NCBI RefSeq assembly: GCF_003730115.1
Contig: NZ_RJVP01000001.1
Coordinates: 496,001-560,000, forward strand
Direction: 5' to 3'
DNA: 64,000 bases
From: Pseudomethylobacillus aquaticus
GTDB taxonomy: Bacteria; Pseudomonadota; Gammaproteobacteria; Burkholderiales; Methylophilaceae
The notes under the pieces are model-generated. The model worked only from the letters and a program-made list of their open reading frames with translations, had not been told where the DNA came from and did not search any database. Of the stretch, positions 32,015-45,392 are shown one piece after another. Numbering within the stretch: the stretch's first letter is position 1; each line of letters starts with the position of its first letter. The position numbers and the translations under genes were made by a program.

Positions 32015-33082
32015 TCAGTGCTTGTGCGCACCAGGCTTATGACTGGATTGCTGAGTTAGCGGCATGTCAGCCTGCTGGGCGCTGGCAGGCTGCGTGAGCC
32101 AGCAAGTGGGCTCGTCATGCAGATGCCCGCCGTGGGCATGCGCCCCCGCCAGCTCAGGCTGCAAAGTGATGTGGTCGATGCCGAAACGGCTATGCAGCAC
32201 ATGCCCGCACGCGGTCAGCACCTGCTGCCAGTGCTGCATATCCTCTACCACCACATGGGCAGACAAGGCGGTCACTTCTGAAGACAGCGCCCAGATATGC
32301 ACACTGTGCAAGGCCTGCACCTGCGGCACACTGATGATGGCGGCACTCACCTCCCCCATGTTGATATGGTGCGGCACGCCCTCCATCAGCACATGCAGCA
32401 CCTCGCGCAACAAGCGCAGCGTGGAGATCAGGATCAGCGCGCAGATGAACAACGACAGGATAGGGTCGATGGCCAGCCAGCCGGTGAAATAGATGATGGC
32501 CCCCGCCGCCAGTGCCGCGATCGAACCGAGCAGGTCACCCAGCACATGCAGCAAGGCGGCACGATGATTGAGGCTGTCCTGATGCTGATGCAGCTGGCGT
32601 GCCACCACGATGTTCACGATCAAACCCAAGGCAGCGATCAGCATCACCTCGATACCCTGCACCGCTTGCGGATGCTCCAGCCTATGCAGCGCTTCGACGA
32701 CGATGGCGATCACTACCGCCAGCATCAACAAGCCATTGATGAGCGCCACCATCACTTCGGCGCGCACCAGGCCATAGCTATGACGTTGCGAAGCGGGTTT
32801 ACGGGCGATCCAGCTGCCCAGCCAGGCCAGGCCCAGCGCGGCGGCATCCGAGATCATGTGCCCGGCATCGCCCAGCAAGGCCAGCGAACCGGTGAACCAG
32901 CCACCTAGCGCTTCGACAATCGCAAAACTGGCGATCAGCAGCAAGGCCCACAACAGCGTGCGATCCCCGCCCCCCTTGTGATCGCGATGATGCCGATGAT
33001 GATCCACATCATGCGCGTGCGCATGTGTCTCATGCTGGCCTGGTGCTGCGTGGTCATGCGCCTGGTGGTGTGTGTGTGCCAT
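32015..33082 (-). CDS. Cation diffusion facilitator (Zn2+/Co2+/Cd2+ exporter, CzcD/ZitB type)
   Basis: This 355-residue CDF transporter has a histidine-rich N-terminus (about residues 3-35, many His/Asp), six transmembrane helices with metal-site motifs (ALLGDAGHMISDAAALGLAW and LHVLGDLLGSIAAL), and a cytosolic ferredoxin-like domain (about 230-310) ending in another His-rich tail. It exports zinc or similar ions by proton exchange. Its 5' end lies back to back with sodC, whose enzyme uses zinc; a functional link is only suggestive. Confidence 0.93.
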   Translation of the reverse strand: MAHTHHQAHDHAAPGQHETHAHAHDVDHHRHHRDHKGGGDRTLLWALLLIASFAIVEALGGWFTGSLALLGDAGHMISDAAALGLAWLGSWIARKPASQRHSYGLVRAEVMVALINGLLMLAVVIAIVVEALHRLEHPQAVQGIEVMLIAALGLIVNIVVARQLHQHQDSLNHRAALLHVLGDLLGSIAALAAGAIIYFTGWLAIDPILSLFICALILISTLRLLREVLHVLMEGVPHHINMGEVSAAIISVPQVQALHSVHIWALSSEVTALSAHVVVEDMQHWQQVLTACGHVLHSRFGIDHITLQPELAGAHAHGGHLHDEPTCWLTQPASAQQADMPLTQQSSHKPGAHKH

Positions 33083-33217
33083 GAAAAAACTGCCTGTGTG
33101 GAAACCTGCAGCCCTGCGCCGACTCCAAGGCTGGCAAGTGTTAAATGCGCGGGCACATCAGCATACCCGCCAACAGCCTCTATAATACAGCCTACTTATA
33201 CCCCTCAGGAGCAGAAC

Positions 33218-33739
33218 ATGCAGATTCGCACTCTCTTGCTAGCCGCACTGATCAGCACGCCCATGATGTCGCTGGCCGCGGAAAAGATCGTCGTCATCAA
33301 CGCCATCAGCGATAGTGGCATCGGCCCCATCATCGGCGTGATCAAGTTCAGCGACAGCGACAAAGGCTTGATCGTGGACCCCGATATCGGCACACTGACG
33401 CCGGGCGAACATGGCTTCCATATCCACGAAAAACCCAATTGCGGTGTGGCCGAGAAGGATGGCAAAAAAGTGGCTGGCCTGGCCGCTGGCGGCCATTTCG
33501 ACCCGGCCAAAAGCAGCAAGCACGAAGGCCCGGAAGGCCACGGCCATCATGGCGACCTGCCTGCCTTGCAAGTGAATGAAGACGGCAGCGCCACGCGTGC
33601 CATGCTGGCCCCGCGCCTCAAACTGGCGGATGTGACCGGGCGCGCCATCATGATCCATGAAGGCGGCGACAACTACAGCGACGATCCGAAACCACTGGGT
33701 GGTGGCGGTGCGCGCGTGGCCTGTGGCGTCATCGAATAA
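33218..33739 (+). CDS. sodC: Cu/Zn superoxide dismutase SodC
   Basis: The 173-residue periplasmic enzyme has a signal peptide (about 1-21, ending SLAA). Metal-binding motifs are EHGFHIHEKPNC, AGGHFDPAKS and GHGHHGDLPAL, with MIHEGGDNYSDDPKPLGGGG and ACGVI at the end, so the disulfide cysteines are present. It disproportionates superoxide. I start at ATG 33218 because CAGGAG lies eight bases upstream and the signal peptide begins there; the longer frame is spurious. A TATAAT at 33181-33186 is a possible -10. Confidence 0.95.
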   Translation: MQIRTLLLAALISTPMMSLAAEKIVVINAISDSGIGPIIGVIKFSDSDKGLIVDPDIGTLTPGEHGFHIHEKPNCGVAEKDGKKVAGLAAGGHFDPAKSSKHEGPEGHGHHGDLPALQVNEDGSATRAMLAPRLKLADVTGRAIMIHEGGDNYSDDPKPLGGGGARVACGVIE

Positions 33740-33751
33740 CAGGCTGTCATC

Positions 33752-34591
33752 TTGCTCAGTTATCGTCACGGTTTTCACGCTGGCAATCACGCCGACGTAC
33801 TCAAGCATTTTGTGTTGACGCAGGTGCTGCGTCATGCGGCGCTCAAGGAAAAGCCGTATAGCTACATCGACACGCATGCCGGTGCCGGCATGTATGCGCT
33901 GGATCATGGCTTTGCCGCGCAGAATGCCGAATTCAACAGCGGCATCGCGCGCTTGTGGGAGGCGACCGACCTGCCCGCTGCGCTGGCGGAGTATGTAGCG
34001 CTGGTCAAAGCCTGTAACAAGAACGGGCCATTGCGCCATTACCCCGGTTCACCGGTGGTGGCGCAGCGCTTGTTGCGCCCGCAGGACCGCATGCGTCTGT
34101 TCGAGCTGCATCCCAATGATTTCAAGCCGCTGCAGCAGCAGATGAGTTCGCGCCAGATCATTGTTGAACAGGCGGATGGCTTCAACGGCATCAAGGCCCT
34201 GCTGCCGCCACCAAGTCGGCGCGCCATCACGCTGATCGATCCGCCGTATGAAGACAAACAGGATTACCGGCGTTTGGTGCAGATGCTGCGCGACAGCCTG
34301 CAGCGCTTCGCCACGGGCACCTATATGGTGTGGTATCCGCTGTTGCAACGGCAGGAACCTGCCATGCTCGCGCATCAGCTGTCTGCCCTGCCGGTCGATA
34401 GCTGGCTGCATGTCAGCCTGAGCGTGCATGCCCCTTCTGCTGACGGTTTTGGCATGCATGGCAGCGGCATGTTCGTGATCAATCCGCCGTGGACACTGCC
34501 TGCCGTTCTGGAGGACGTGATGCCCGTGCTGGTGCAGCATCTGGGACAGGACGATGCCGCCAGTTTCAGCCTGGACAGTCACATCCCCTGA
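33752..34591 (+). CDS. rlmJ: 23S rRNA (adenine2030-N6)-methyltransferase RlmJ
   Basis: The 279-residue RNA methyltransferase starts MLSYRHGFHAGNHADVLKH, the conserved RlmJ opening, and has SAM-binding THAGAGMYAL and the catalytic DPPY (LIDPPYEDKQDY, about residues 163-174). It methylates A2030 of 23S rRNA. The start is TTG 33752-33754, twelve bases after sodC, so the two may be cotranscribed. Confidence 0.93.
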   Translation: MLSYRHGFHAGNHADVLKHFVLTQVLRHAALKEKPYSYIDTHAGAGMYALDHGFAAQNAEFNSGIARLWEATDLPAALAEYVALVKACNKNGPLRHYPGSPVVAQRLLRPQDRMRLFELHPNDFKPLQQQMSSRQIIVEQADGFNGIKALLPPPSRRAITLIDPPYEDKQDYRRLVQMLRDSLQRFATGTYMVWYPLLQRQEPAMLAHQLSALPVDSWLHVSLSVHAPSADGFGMHGSGMFVINPPWTLPAVLEDVMPVLVQHLGQDDAASFSLDSHIP

Positions 34592-34716
34592 GGACAAGGT
34601 AAAATCCGTCTTAATCAGCCAGCCAAATCAAGGGTTTTCAGCCCCAAAAACAGCCTTATAAAAATCAAGCAAGCAACTAATTCAATTAACTTTTTTATAC
34701 TTCACAAGGATAGACA

Positions 34717-35253
34717 ATGGAACAACCCCCGGTCAACCCGCGCATGAAACCGATGAGCGCCATTCTGTTCGGCAGCCGCTGGCTGCAACTGCCGTTATAC
34801 CTGGGCCTGATAGTGGCTCAAGTGGTGTATGTGTTCCACTTCATGGTGGAGCTGACCCACCTGGTGCAAGGCATGGTCACCCTCAGCGAAGAACACATCA
34901 TGCTCATCGTGCTGGGCCTCATCGATGTGGTCATGATCTCCAACCTGCTCATCATGGTCATCGTGGGCGGTTATGAGACCTTTGTATCGCGCCTCAACCT
35001 GCGCGGCCACCCGGACGAACCGGACTGGTTATCGCATGTGAACGCCAACCTGCTCAAGGTGAAGCTGGCCACGGCCATCATCGGCATCTCCTCCATCCAC
35101 CTGCTCAAAACCTTCATCAACGCCGCCAATCTGGATAACAAGGTACTGATCTGGCAAACCGTCATCCACATGGCCTTCGTGCTGTCTGCGGTGGCCATCG
35201 CCTACATCGACAAACTGATGTCGGGCGCAGCGCACCCTCCAGAAAAACACTGA
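34717..35253 (+). CDS. UPF0114 (YqhA-type) integral membrane protein
   Basis: The 178-residue protein has four hydrophobic helices and the UPF0114 features [19 protein letters not shown] and [20 protein letters not shown], with [19 protein letters not shown] further on. Its function is unknown. An AAGGA stands nine bases before the ATG, and a terminator follows 43 bases after the stop. Confidence 0.9.
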   Translation: MEQPPVNPRMKPMSAILFGSRWLQLPLYLGLIVAQVVYVFHFMVELTHLVQGMVTLSEEHIMLIVLGLIDVVMISNLLIMVIVGGYETFVSRLNLRGHPDEPDWLSHVNANLLKVKLATAIIGISSIHLLKTFINAANLDNKVLIWQTVIHMAFVLSAVAIAYIDKLMSGAAHPPEKH

Positions 35254-35296
35254 GTGGTTGAGAAACCGCTGACCGGCACAGCGTCGGTCAGCCGAT

Positions 35297-35326
35297 AAAA
35301 AAGGCTGCCAGATGGCAGCCTTTTTT
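35297..35326. terminator. Bidirectional terminator between UPF0114 gene and ppsA
   Basis: AAGGCTGCC pairs with GGCAGCCTT around a four-base loop, flanked by A- and T-runs. It serves both convergent genes. Confidence 0.88.
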
Positions 35327-35367
35327 ATGGTCAGTGTCATGGCGAACAAGCCATGACAGGCGCGGTG

Positions 35368-37752
<2,385 letters not shown>

Positions 37753-37868
37753 ACTGCTTTCCTCTTTAGATGATTAGTTGCCTGTTATGCTGTGTAACAG
37801 CACAACACCTTCCCGTGGTGATTGCTTTGCTTAATTTCTTAACAGCTTATTTCTTAATAACTTGTAAC

Positions 37869-38711
37869 TTAATATCCGACCAGCCGCTTGTTCTGCCGCA
37901 TGGTCAGCTGTTGCACGATCATGGACGAGATTTCTTCGACGGAACGCGAGGTGGAGTCGATCATGTTGATGCCTTCACGGTGCATCATGACTTCGGCCAT
38001 GCGCACTTCTTCCTTGCAGTTATCCAGTGAGGCATAACGGCTGTTGGGTCTACGCTCGGTGCGTATCTTGTGCAGGCGCTCGGGGTCTATGGTCAGGCCA
38101 AAGATCTTGTCGCGGTGGTTGGCCAAGGTGCCGGGCAAGGTATCGCGCTCCAGATCCTCGGGGATGATGGGGTAATTGGCGGTGCGGATACCGAACTGCA
38201 TGGCCATGTACAGGCTGGCAGGCGTCTTGCCGCTGCGCGACACACCGACCAGGATGGCTTCGGCTTCCTGCAGGCCGTTGTCACTGATGCCGTCATCATG
38301 ACCCAGGGTGAAATTGATGGCTTCGATACGGTCGCGGTATTCACTGCCGCCCACGTTACGCGACATGCCGATGGTCTCGTTGGCGGGCATACCCAGTTCG
38401 GAAGACAGCGGATTCACAAAAGTGCCGAACATATCCAGACACATGCCACCGGTAAGCTGGAACAGGGCGCGGATGGAGGGGTTGACGATGGTCATGCACA
38501 GGATGGCGCGTACACCGTCCTTGGCCTGTGTGGCATTGATGATCTCGACCGCTTCACGCGCCTTCTGCTCACTATCAACGAACGGCATGCGCACCTGACG
38601 CATGGTCACGCCTTCGAAATGCGACAACAAACAAAGGCCGAGCGCCTCTACCGTGATGCCGGTACTGTCGGAGATAAAGAAGATAGTACGCTTGGTGCAG
38701 TTGTAGACCAT
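37869..38711 (-). CDS. ppsR: PEP synthase regulatory kinase/pyrophosphorylase PpsR
   Basis: PpsR (DUF299) switches PpsA off by ADP-dependent phosphorylation of an active-site threonine and on by Pi-dependent removal. From ATG 38709-38711 (MVYNCTKRTIFFISDSTGIT) it has 280 residues, the usual length; the longer frame is not used. The P-loop GVSRSGKTPASLYMA lies at about 151-165, and the DPERLHKIRTERRPNSRYAS region is typical. Its position directly before ppsA supports the pairing. Confidence 0.93.
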   Translation of the reverse strand: MVYNCTKRTIFFISDSTGITVEALGLCLLSHFEGVTMRQVRMPFVDSEQKAREAVEIINATQAKDGVRAILCMTIVNPSIRALFQLTGGMCLDMFGTFVNPLSSELGMPANETIGMSRNVGGSEYRDRIEAINFTLGHDDGISDNGLQEAEAILVGVSRSGKTPASLYMAMQFGIRTANYPIIPEDLERDTLPGTLANHRDKIFGLTIDPERLHKIRTERRPNSRYASLDNCKEEVRMAEVMMHREGINMIDSTSRSVEEISSMIVQQLTMRQNKRLVGY

Positions 38712-38788
38712 AGGCGGCGCTTGGGCGTCTCTTTTACGTGCGATTAGATGGAACCAGTCTGGATTGTAATACGCTCTGCCCACAGAAT

Positions 38789-38810
38789 CCAGCCAGCTTG
38801 CGCTGGCTGG
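38789..38810. repeat. Perfect 9-bp stem-loop between acnB and ppsR
   Basis: CCAGCCAGC, loop TTGC, GCTGGCTGG. There is no T-run on either strand, so it is not a classical terminator. It lies 36 bases beyond the acnB stop codon and could protect the mRNA 3' end. Confidence 0.55.
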
Positions 38811-38845
38811 GGTGTAACGGCCTTGCTTGTCTTCTGGCTCGCCCG

Positions 38846-41425
38846 CTAACTCACTGCGGCTTCGGCGATCGGAATGATCTTCTTGGCCTGGTATTCCGGC
38901 ATCTGATCGAAATTGAGATACTTGTAGATGCTGTCAGCGTTGCTGGTGATCTTGTCACCTACCGTGTCCAGATACTCCTCCACGCTAGGCATGCGGCCCA
39001 GGCGGGCACAGACCGAAGCGAGCTCAGCAGAACCCAGATAGACACGTGCATCGCGGCCCATGCGGTTGTCGAAGTTACGCGTACTGGTGGAGAACACCGT
39101 GGCACGGTCCGCCACGCGCGCCTGGTTACCCATGCACAGCGAGCAGCCCGGCACTTCGGTACGGGCACCGGCGATACCGAACACCGAATACACGCCTTCG
39201 TCACGCAGCTGCGCTTCGTCCATGCGCGTAGGCGGTGCGATCCACAGCCGCGACGGGATGGCACCCACGCCTTCCAGCACGCGTGCCGCCGCACGGTAAT
39301 GGCCGATATTGGTCATGCAGGAACCGATGAACACTTCGTCGATCTTGTCGCCCTTGACCTCGGACAGTGGCTTGATGTCGTCCGGGTCGTTCGGGCAAGC
39401 CACCAGAGGCTCCTTGATGTCCTTGAGATCGATCTCCAGCACGTAGGCGTAGTCGGCATCGGCATCCGGCTCCAGCAGGCTGGGCGCAGCCAGCCAGGCC
39501 TGCATGGCGTCGATGCGGCGCTGCAGGGTGCGCGGGTCGGAGTAGCCCTGCTCTATCATGTTCTGCAGCAAGGCGATGTTGGAGTTCAGATACTCGATCA
39601 CCGGCTCTTTATTGAGCTTGACGGTACAGCCATTAGCGGAACGTTCGGCCGACGCATCAGCGAATTCGAACGCCTGCTCCACTTTCAGGTCTGGCAAACC
39701 TTCGATCTCGAGGATGCGGCCATTGAACACGTTCTTCTTGCCCTGCTTGCCCACGGTCAACTCACCCTTCTGGATAGCCGCGTAAGGAATGGCATTGACC
39801 AGATCACGCAGGGTGATGCCGGGCTGCATCTCGCCCTTGAAGCGCACCAGCACCGATTCCGGCATATCCAGCGGCATGGCGCCCATGGCAGCAGCGAACG
39901 CCACCAGACCAGAGCCTGCCGGGAAGGAGATGCCGATCGGGAAACGGGTATGCGAATCGCCACCGGTACCCACCGTGTCCGGCAGCAGCATGCGGTTCAG
40001 CCAGGAGTGGATGATGCCGTCGCCAGGGCGCAGCACCACGCCGCCACGCGTGGACATGAAATCCGGCAGGCTGTGTTGCAGCTTGATGTCGACCGGTTTT
40101 GGATAAGCCGCGGTATGGCAGAAGCTTTGCATCACCAGATCGGAACTGAAGCCCAGGCAGGCCAGCTCTTTAAGCTCGTCACGCGTCATGCCACCCGTGG
40201 TGTCCTGCGAGCCGACCGTGGTGGCCTTGGGTTCGCAATAGGTGCCTGGGCGCACGCCCACGCCTTCCGGCAGACCACAGGCCCGGCCCACCATCTTTTG
40301 TGCCAGCGTATAACCACGCTTGGAGTCCTGCGCAGGTAAAGGCTGGATGAACAGGTCACTGGCCGGCAGGCCCAGGGATTGTCTGGCACGCGTGGTCAGC
40401 CCGCGGCCGATGATCAGCGGGATACGGCCACCGGCACGCACTTCATCCGGCATGGTCAGCGGGGCCAGCTCGAAACTGGAGATCAGGCTGCCGTCTGCCG
40501 CCAGCACCTGGCCAGCATAAGGTTTGATGGTGATCACATCACCGGTCTCCATCTTGCTCACATCACACTGGATAGGCAGCGCACCGGAGTCTTCGGCGGT
40601 GTTGAAGAAGATAGGGGCGATCTTGCCACCCAGCACGATACCGCCGCTGCGCTTGTTGGGGATGTGCGGGATGTCCTGCCCCATGAACCACTGCACCGAG
40701 TTGATCGCGGATTTACGCGAAGAACCGGTCCCGACCACATCACCGACATAGGCCAGTGGCAGCCCGGGGTTGGCCAGCTTGAGCGCGGCGATCTTGTCCT
40801 GACCATCCGGCATCTTGTTGACCAGCATGGCTTTGGCATGCAGCGGGATATCCGGTCGCGACCAAGCGTCCTGCGCTGGAGACAGATCATCGGTGTTGGT
40901 TTCGCCCGGCACCTTGAATACCACGCAAGTGATCTCGGCTGGCATCACCTCGCGCATGGTGAACCACTCGCCCGCTGCCCAGGACTGCATGAGCTGCATG
41001 GCCGCCGCATTACCGGCGCGCGCGCGCGTTTCCACATCATGGAAAGCGTCGAACATCAGGATGGTGTGTGACAGTGCTTTGACCGCTTCTGCCGCCAGCG
41101 GGCCATCCAGCAGCTCGACCAGTACCGGCACGTTGTAGCCGCCCAGCATGGTGCCGAGCAGGACCACGGCGCGCTGTGGGGTCAGCAAGGGCGAACTGGC
41201 CTTGCCATTGGCGATGTCGGCGAGAAAAGCAGCTTTTACGTAAGCCGCCTGGTCCACACCGGCAGGGACACGGTTCTCCAGCAGATCGAGTAATGCCTGC
41301 GCTTCACTGGCTGGCGGGTTCTTGAGCAGATCGACCAACTGCGCGGTCTGTTCAGCGTTAAGAGGGAGGGGAGGTAAAGCTTGCGCAGCACGTTCAGCGC
41401 AATGATCACGGTAGGCGGATAGCAT
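38846..41425 (-). CDS. acnB: Aconitate hydratase B (also 2-methylisocitrate dehydratase)
   Basis: The 859-residue enzyme isomerises citrate to isocitrate in the TCA cycle. It shows the AcnB order: an N-terminal HEAT-like domain (1-160), the swivel domain, then the iron-sulfur domains with [20 protein letters not shown] and cluster cysteines in GSCMTNIGH and CSLCMGNQ. AcnB can bind mRNA as an apo-protein when iron is low. It follows a small EF-hand gene on the same strand by 120 bases. Confidence 0.97.
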   Translation of the reverse strand: MLSAYRDHCAERAAQALPPLPLNAEQTAQLVDLLKNPPASEAQALLDLLENRVPAGVDQAAYVKAAFLADIANGKASSPLLTPQRAVVLLGTMLGGYNVPVLVELLDGPLAAEAVKALSHTILMFDAFHDVETRARAGNAAAMQLMQSWAAGEWFTMREVMPAEITCVVFKVPGETNTDDLSPAQDAWSRPDIPLHAKAMLVNKMPDGQDKIAALKLANPGLPLAYVGDVVGTGSSRKSAINSVQWFMGQDIPHIPNKRSGGIVLGGKIAPIFFNTAEDSGALPIQCDVSKMETGDVITIKPYAGQVLAADGSLISSFELAPLTMPDEVRAGGRIPLIIGRGLTTRARQSLGLPASDLFIQPLPAQDSKRGYTLAQKMVGRACGLPEGVGVRPGTYCEPKATTVGSQDTTGGMTRDELKELACLGFSSDLVMQSFCHTAAYPKPVDIKLQHSLPDFMSTRGGVVLRPGDGIIHSWLNRMLLPDTVGTGGDSHTRFPIGISFPAGSGLVAFAAAMGAMPLDMPESVLVRFKGEMQPGITLRDLVNAIPYAAIQKGELTVGKQGKKNVFNGRILEIEGLPDLKVEQAFEFADASAERSANGCTVKLNKEPVIEYLNSNIALLQNMIEQGYSDPRTLQRRIDAMQAWLAAPSLLEPDADADYAYVLEIDLKDIKEPLVACPNDPDDIKPLSEVKGDKIDEVFIGSCMTNIGHYRAAARVLEGVGAIPSRLWIAPPTRMDEAQLRDEGVYSVFGIAGARTEVPGCSLCMGNQARVADRATVFSTSTRNFDNRMGRDARVYLGSAELASVCARLGRMPSVEEYLDTVGDKITSNADSIYKYLNFDQMPEYQAKKIIPIAEAAVS

Positions 41426-41539
41426 GGCTTTCAGTCGGGGAAGTTGAAGGGGTTGACCCGATTATAGCGCTTGCGGACACGGCTTGTAACCGCTATCCGG
41501 CCTCAAAAACAAGGATTTTTTACAGCAGGCTGATTTATA

Positions 41540-41555
41540 AGTCTTCTAGAAGACT
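41540..41555. repeat. 16-bp perfect palindrome on the stop codon of the EF-hand gene
   Basis: AGTCTTCTAGAAGACT is a perfect palindrome; its centre CTAG holds the TAG stop of the minus-strand EF-hand gene (41546-41548). Confidence 0.75.
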
Positions 41556-41908
41556 GAGCCCGAGAAAGCGGAGCCACAACTGCGGCTTCCGGAAGACAAT
41601 TCCAGCCGGTCCAGCGTGGCCGACTGATAGCCTTTTCCACGTAGCGATTCGAGATAATGACGCACTTCGCTGACGTCCACCATGCCATTGCGGTCTTTGT
41701 CCATGAGACGCAGGTTGTCTTCCACACTGAGCGAGGGGAACGTATTGCTGACAGACGAAGACGCGACGGCACCCGAAGCAGCCGATGGTGCATCCTCTGC
41801 GCTATTTTTTATACTGCTATCGTTTGTGCTGCCAGCCTTTATGCTGCCAGCCCCTCCGATGGCATTGAGGCAGAAAAACAACAGCATCATCACAAAAGTG
41901 GGTTTCAT
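41546..41908 (-). CDS. Small secreted EF-hand protein
   Basis: From ATG 41906-41908 the protein has 120 residues. A signal peptide (MKPTFVMMLLFFCLNAIGGA) is followed by a Ser/Ala-rich linker and one EF-hand loop, DKDRNGMVDVSE (about 70-81), with the calcium-binding Asp/Asn/Glu positions filled. The C-terminus has a Cys in SRSCGSAFSGSVF. It is probably a periplasmic or surface calcium-binding protein; the role is unknown. An upstream start 39 codons earlier is unlikely since this one has a clear leader peptide. Confidence 0.72.
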   Translation of the reverse strand: MKPTFVMMLLFFCLNAIGGAGSIKAGSTNDSSIKNSAEDAPSAASGAVASSSVSNTFPSLSVEDNLRLMDKDRNGMVDVSEVRHYLESLRGKGYQSATLDRLELSSGSRSCGSAFSGSVF

Positions 41909-42055
41909 GGAGATTAGTCTAGCCCAAACATGCAAACTTACAAATATCTTCATCATCCAGTCGCCATGACCATGTAAAACCAGAAAAAGTTGCTTACAAA
42001 TCAACGCCGCCTGGCATGCAATCAAAATTCGGGATTTTGACTATGTCCCGAGTAG

Positions 42056-43492
<1,437 letters not shown>

Positions 43493-43505
43493 CCCAGCAT
43501 ACGCC

Positions 43506-43533
43506 TGCGATGCCTGCTCAGTCAGGCGTCGCA
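43506..43533. terminator. Stem-loop downstream of purB
   Basis: Eleven-base arms TGCGATGCCTG and CAGGCGTCGCA (one G-T pair) enclose a six-base loop, 14 bases after the purB stop. No T-run follows, so it may be a weak terminator or mRNA end protector. Confidence 0.45.
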
Positions 43534-43652
43534 GCGGCAAGCACGCAGGCTGGGCGCATGGGTCAGCCAGCAAGCGCCGACCCAAAACCGATCTGACAGC
43601 ACCAATCTGATAGCAAGGAATCCTCGGGCTGAAACATCACCTGACTCATCAT

Positions 43653-45392
43653 TTGCAACGCTGGCATCACGGCCTGTTTGTAGTATTGCTGTTATGGGGC
43701 ACCCCCCAGGCCAGCCTGCATGCCGAGGAGATCCGCTACCGTGTGGATATCGAAGCCCCGGACAGCCTGGACAGCCTGCTACGCAAGCACCTCGATATCG
43801 TCAAAGCGCTGGACAACCCGCGCCTCAACCGCAACGAATGGTTGCGCCTGCTAGGCGAAGCCGAACAGGACGCGCAGTCCATCCTGGCCACCGAGGGCTA
43901 CTTCAGCCCGCAGATCGACATTGAAACCGACCAGCAAGACACGCTTTCTCACGCCAGTTTCAAGGTAGAGCCGGGGCCACAGACCAGGGTCGCGGAGGTG
44001 GAGATCGAGTTCACTGGCGCCATCCATCTGGAAGATGAGCATAGCCGCGTCAACAAGCTCAAAGAGAACTGGGCCTTGCAGGCTGGCGCACCTTTCAGCC
44101 AAGACAACTGGGGCAAGGCCAAGCGCACCCTGCTCAGTGACCTGATCGCTTACCGCTACCCCGAAGCACACATCCTGCGTAGCGAGGCGCGCATCCAGCG
44201 CGAGCGCAACCAGGTCAAGCTGCGCATCGAGATCGACAGTGGCCCGGTATACCGTTTTGGTACGACGCGCATCGAAGGCGTGCAGCGTTATGATGCCGCC
44301 ATCATCGAACGCCTCAACCCCATCAAACCGGGCGACATCTACGACCAGAACAGCCTGTTGCGCCTGCAGACCCTGATCCTTGAGAGTGGCTACTACCAGT
44401 CGGTGGAAGTCAGCGCCGACACCGAGAACGGGCCCGTGGATGCGGCTCCGGTCATCGTTAAAGTATCAGAGCGCAAAGCGTCCACCTTGAGCACTGGTGC
44501 CGGTTTGAGTACCAACACCGGCGCACGTGTGCAACTCAATTATGAGGATCTGGATGTGTTCGGACTGGACTGGCGCTTTGTCGGCAGTTTCAAGGTCGAG
44601 CAACTGGCCCAGTCCCTGAATGGGCAGTTACAGCGCCCGCAGACCGAGAACGGCTTCCGCGACAGCCTCAGCAGCACGGTAGGCCGCACCGCCATTGAAG
44701 GTCAGACCACCACCATCTTCAACAACAGCCTGAAACGTGCCTGGGGCCCGCGACGCTTCGAACAATTCGTAGGCACCGGCATCCTGTTCGAGCAGGTGGA
44801 CCTGGATGGTGCGGAATCCAGCAACAAGCAGGTGGCCACCGTCTCCTACGGCATCACGCTGCGCCGCGTGGATAACGAATTGTCGCCCAACCGCGGTTAT
44901 CTGCTCAATGCGCAGGTCGCCGCTGCGCCGCTGGATAGCCTGTCCGATGGCAAGTTCGTGCAGACCTATATCAAGGGCCAGGCCTATTGGCCGCTGGCAG
45001 AACGCACCCAACTGATTACCCGGCTGGAAATCGGTGCCGTGAATGGCGGCAACGCGCCCGCCACCTACCTGTTCCGTGCCGGTGGCGACCAGTCGGTGCG
45101 TGGCTATGCCTTCCAGAGCCTGGGTAACCGTGAAGGCGATGCCATCGCAGGTGCGCGCTATCTGCTGACCGGCAGTGCCGAGCTGGTGCAATGGCTGACG
45201 CGTGAGTGGGGTGGTGCCGTGTTCGTGGATTTTGGTAACGCCGCCGACACCATCAAAACACTGAAGCCGGTCTATGCTTACGGCCTGGGCGTGCGCTGGA
45301 AAAGCCCGGCCGGCCCTATCGGTGCGGATATCGCCTACGGCCAGGACACCGGCGAGTTCCGTCTGCACTTCAACCTGGGGGTCTCATTCTGA
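43653..45392 (+). CDS. tamA: Translocation and assembly module TamA (Omp85 family)
   Basis: The outer-membrane half of the TAM system helps fold and insert some beta-barrel proteins and moves lipids together with TamB. The 579-residue product has a signal peptide (HHGLFVVLLLWGTPQASLHA), POTRA domains at about 25-265, and an Omp85 barrel ending in FNLGVSF. It includes the conserved FRAGGDQSVRGYAFQSLG in the RGYRF-like lid. No ATG fits: I use TTG 43653, but CTG 43629 lies closer to AAGGA (43614-) and would extend the leader by eight residues. The stop overlaps the tamB start. Confidence 0.92.
   Translation: MQRWHHGLFVVLLLWGTPQASLHAEEIRYRVDIEAPDSLDSLLRKHLDIVKALDNPRLNRNEWLRLLGEAEQDAQSILATEGYFSPQIDIETDQQDTLSHASFKVEPGPQTRVAEVEIEFTGAIHLEDEHSRVNKLKENWALQAGAPFSQDNWGKAKRTLLSDLIAYRYPEAHILRSEARIQRERNQVKLRIEIDSGPVYRFGTTRIEGVQRYDAAIIERLNPIKPGDIYDQNSLLRLQTLILESGYYQSVEVSADTENGPVDAAPVIVKVSERKASTLSTGAGLSTNTGARVQLNYEDLDVFGLDWRFVGSFKVEQLAQSLNGQLQRPQTENGFRDSLSSTVGRTAIEGQTTTIFNNSLKRAWGPRRFEQFVGTGILFEQVDLDGAESSNKQVATVSYGITLRRVDNELSPNRGYLLNAQVAAAPLDSLSDGKFVQTYIKGQAYWPLAERTQLITRLEIGAVNGGNAPATYLFRAGGDQSVRGYAFQSLGNREGDAIAGARYLLTGSAELVQWLTREWGGAVFVDFGNAADTIKTLKPVYAYGLGVRWKSPAGPIGADIAYGQDTGEFRLHFNLGVSF

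Noticed and set aside
38738-40339. 533-codon open frame on the plus strand
   Set aside because: Antisense shadow of acnB and the ppsR upstream region; His/Arg-rich mirror composition.
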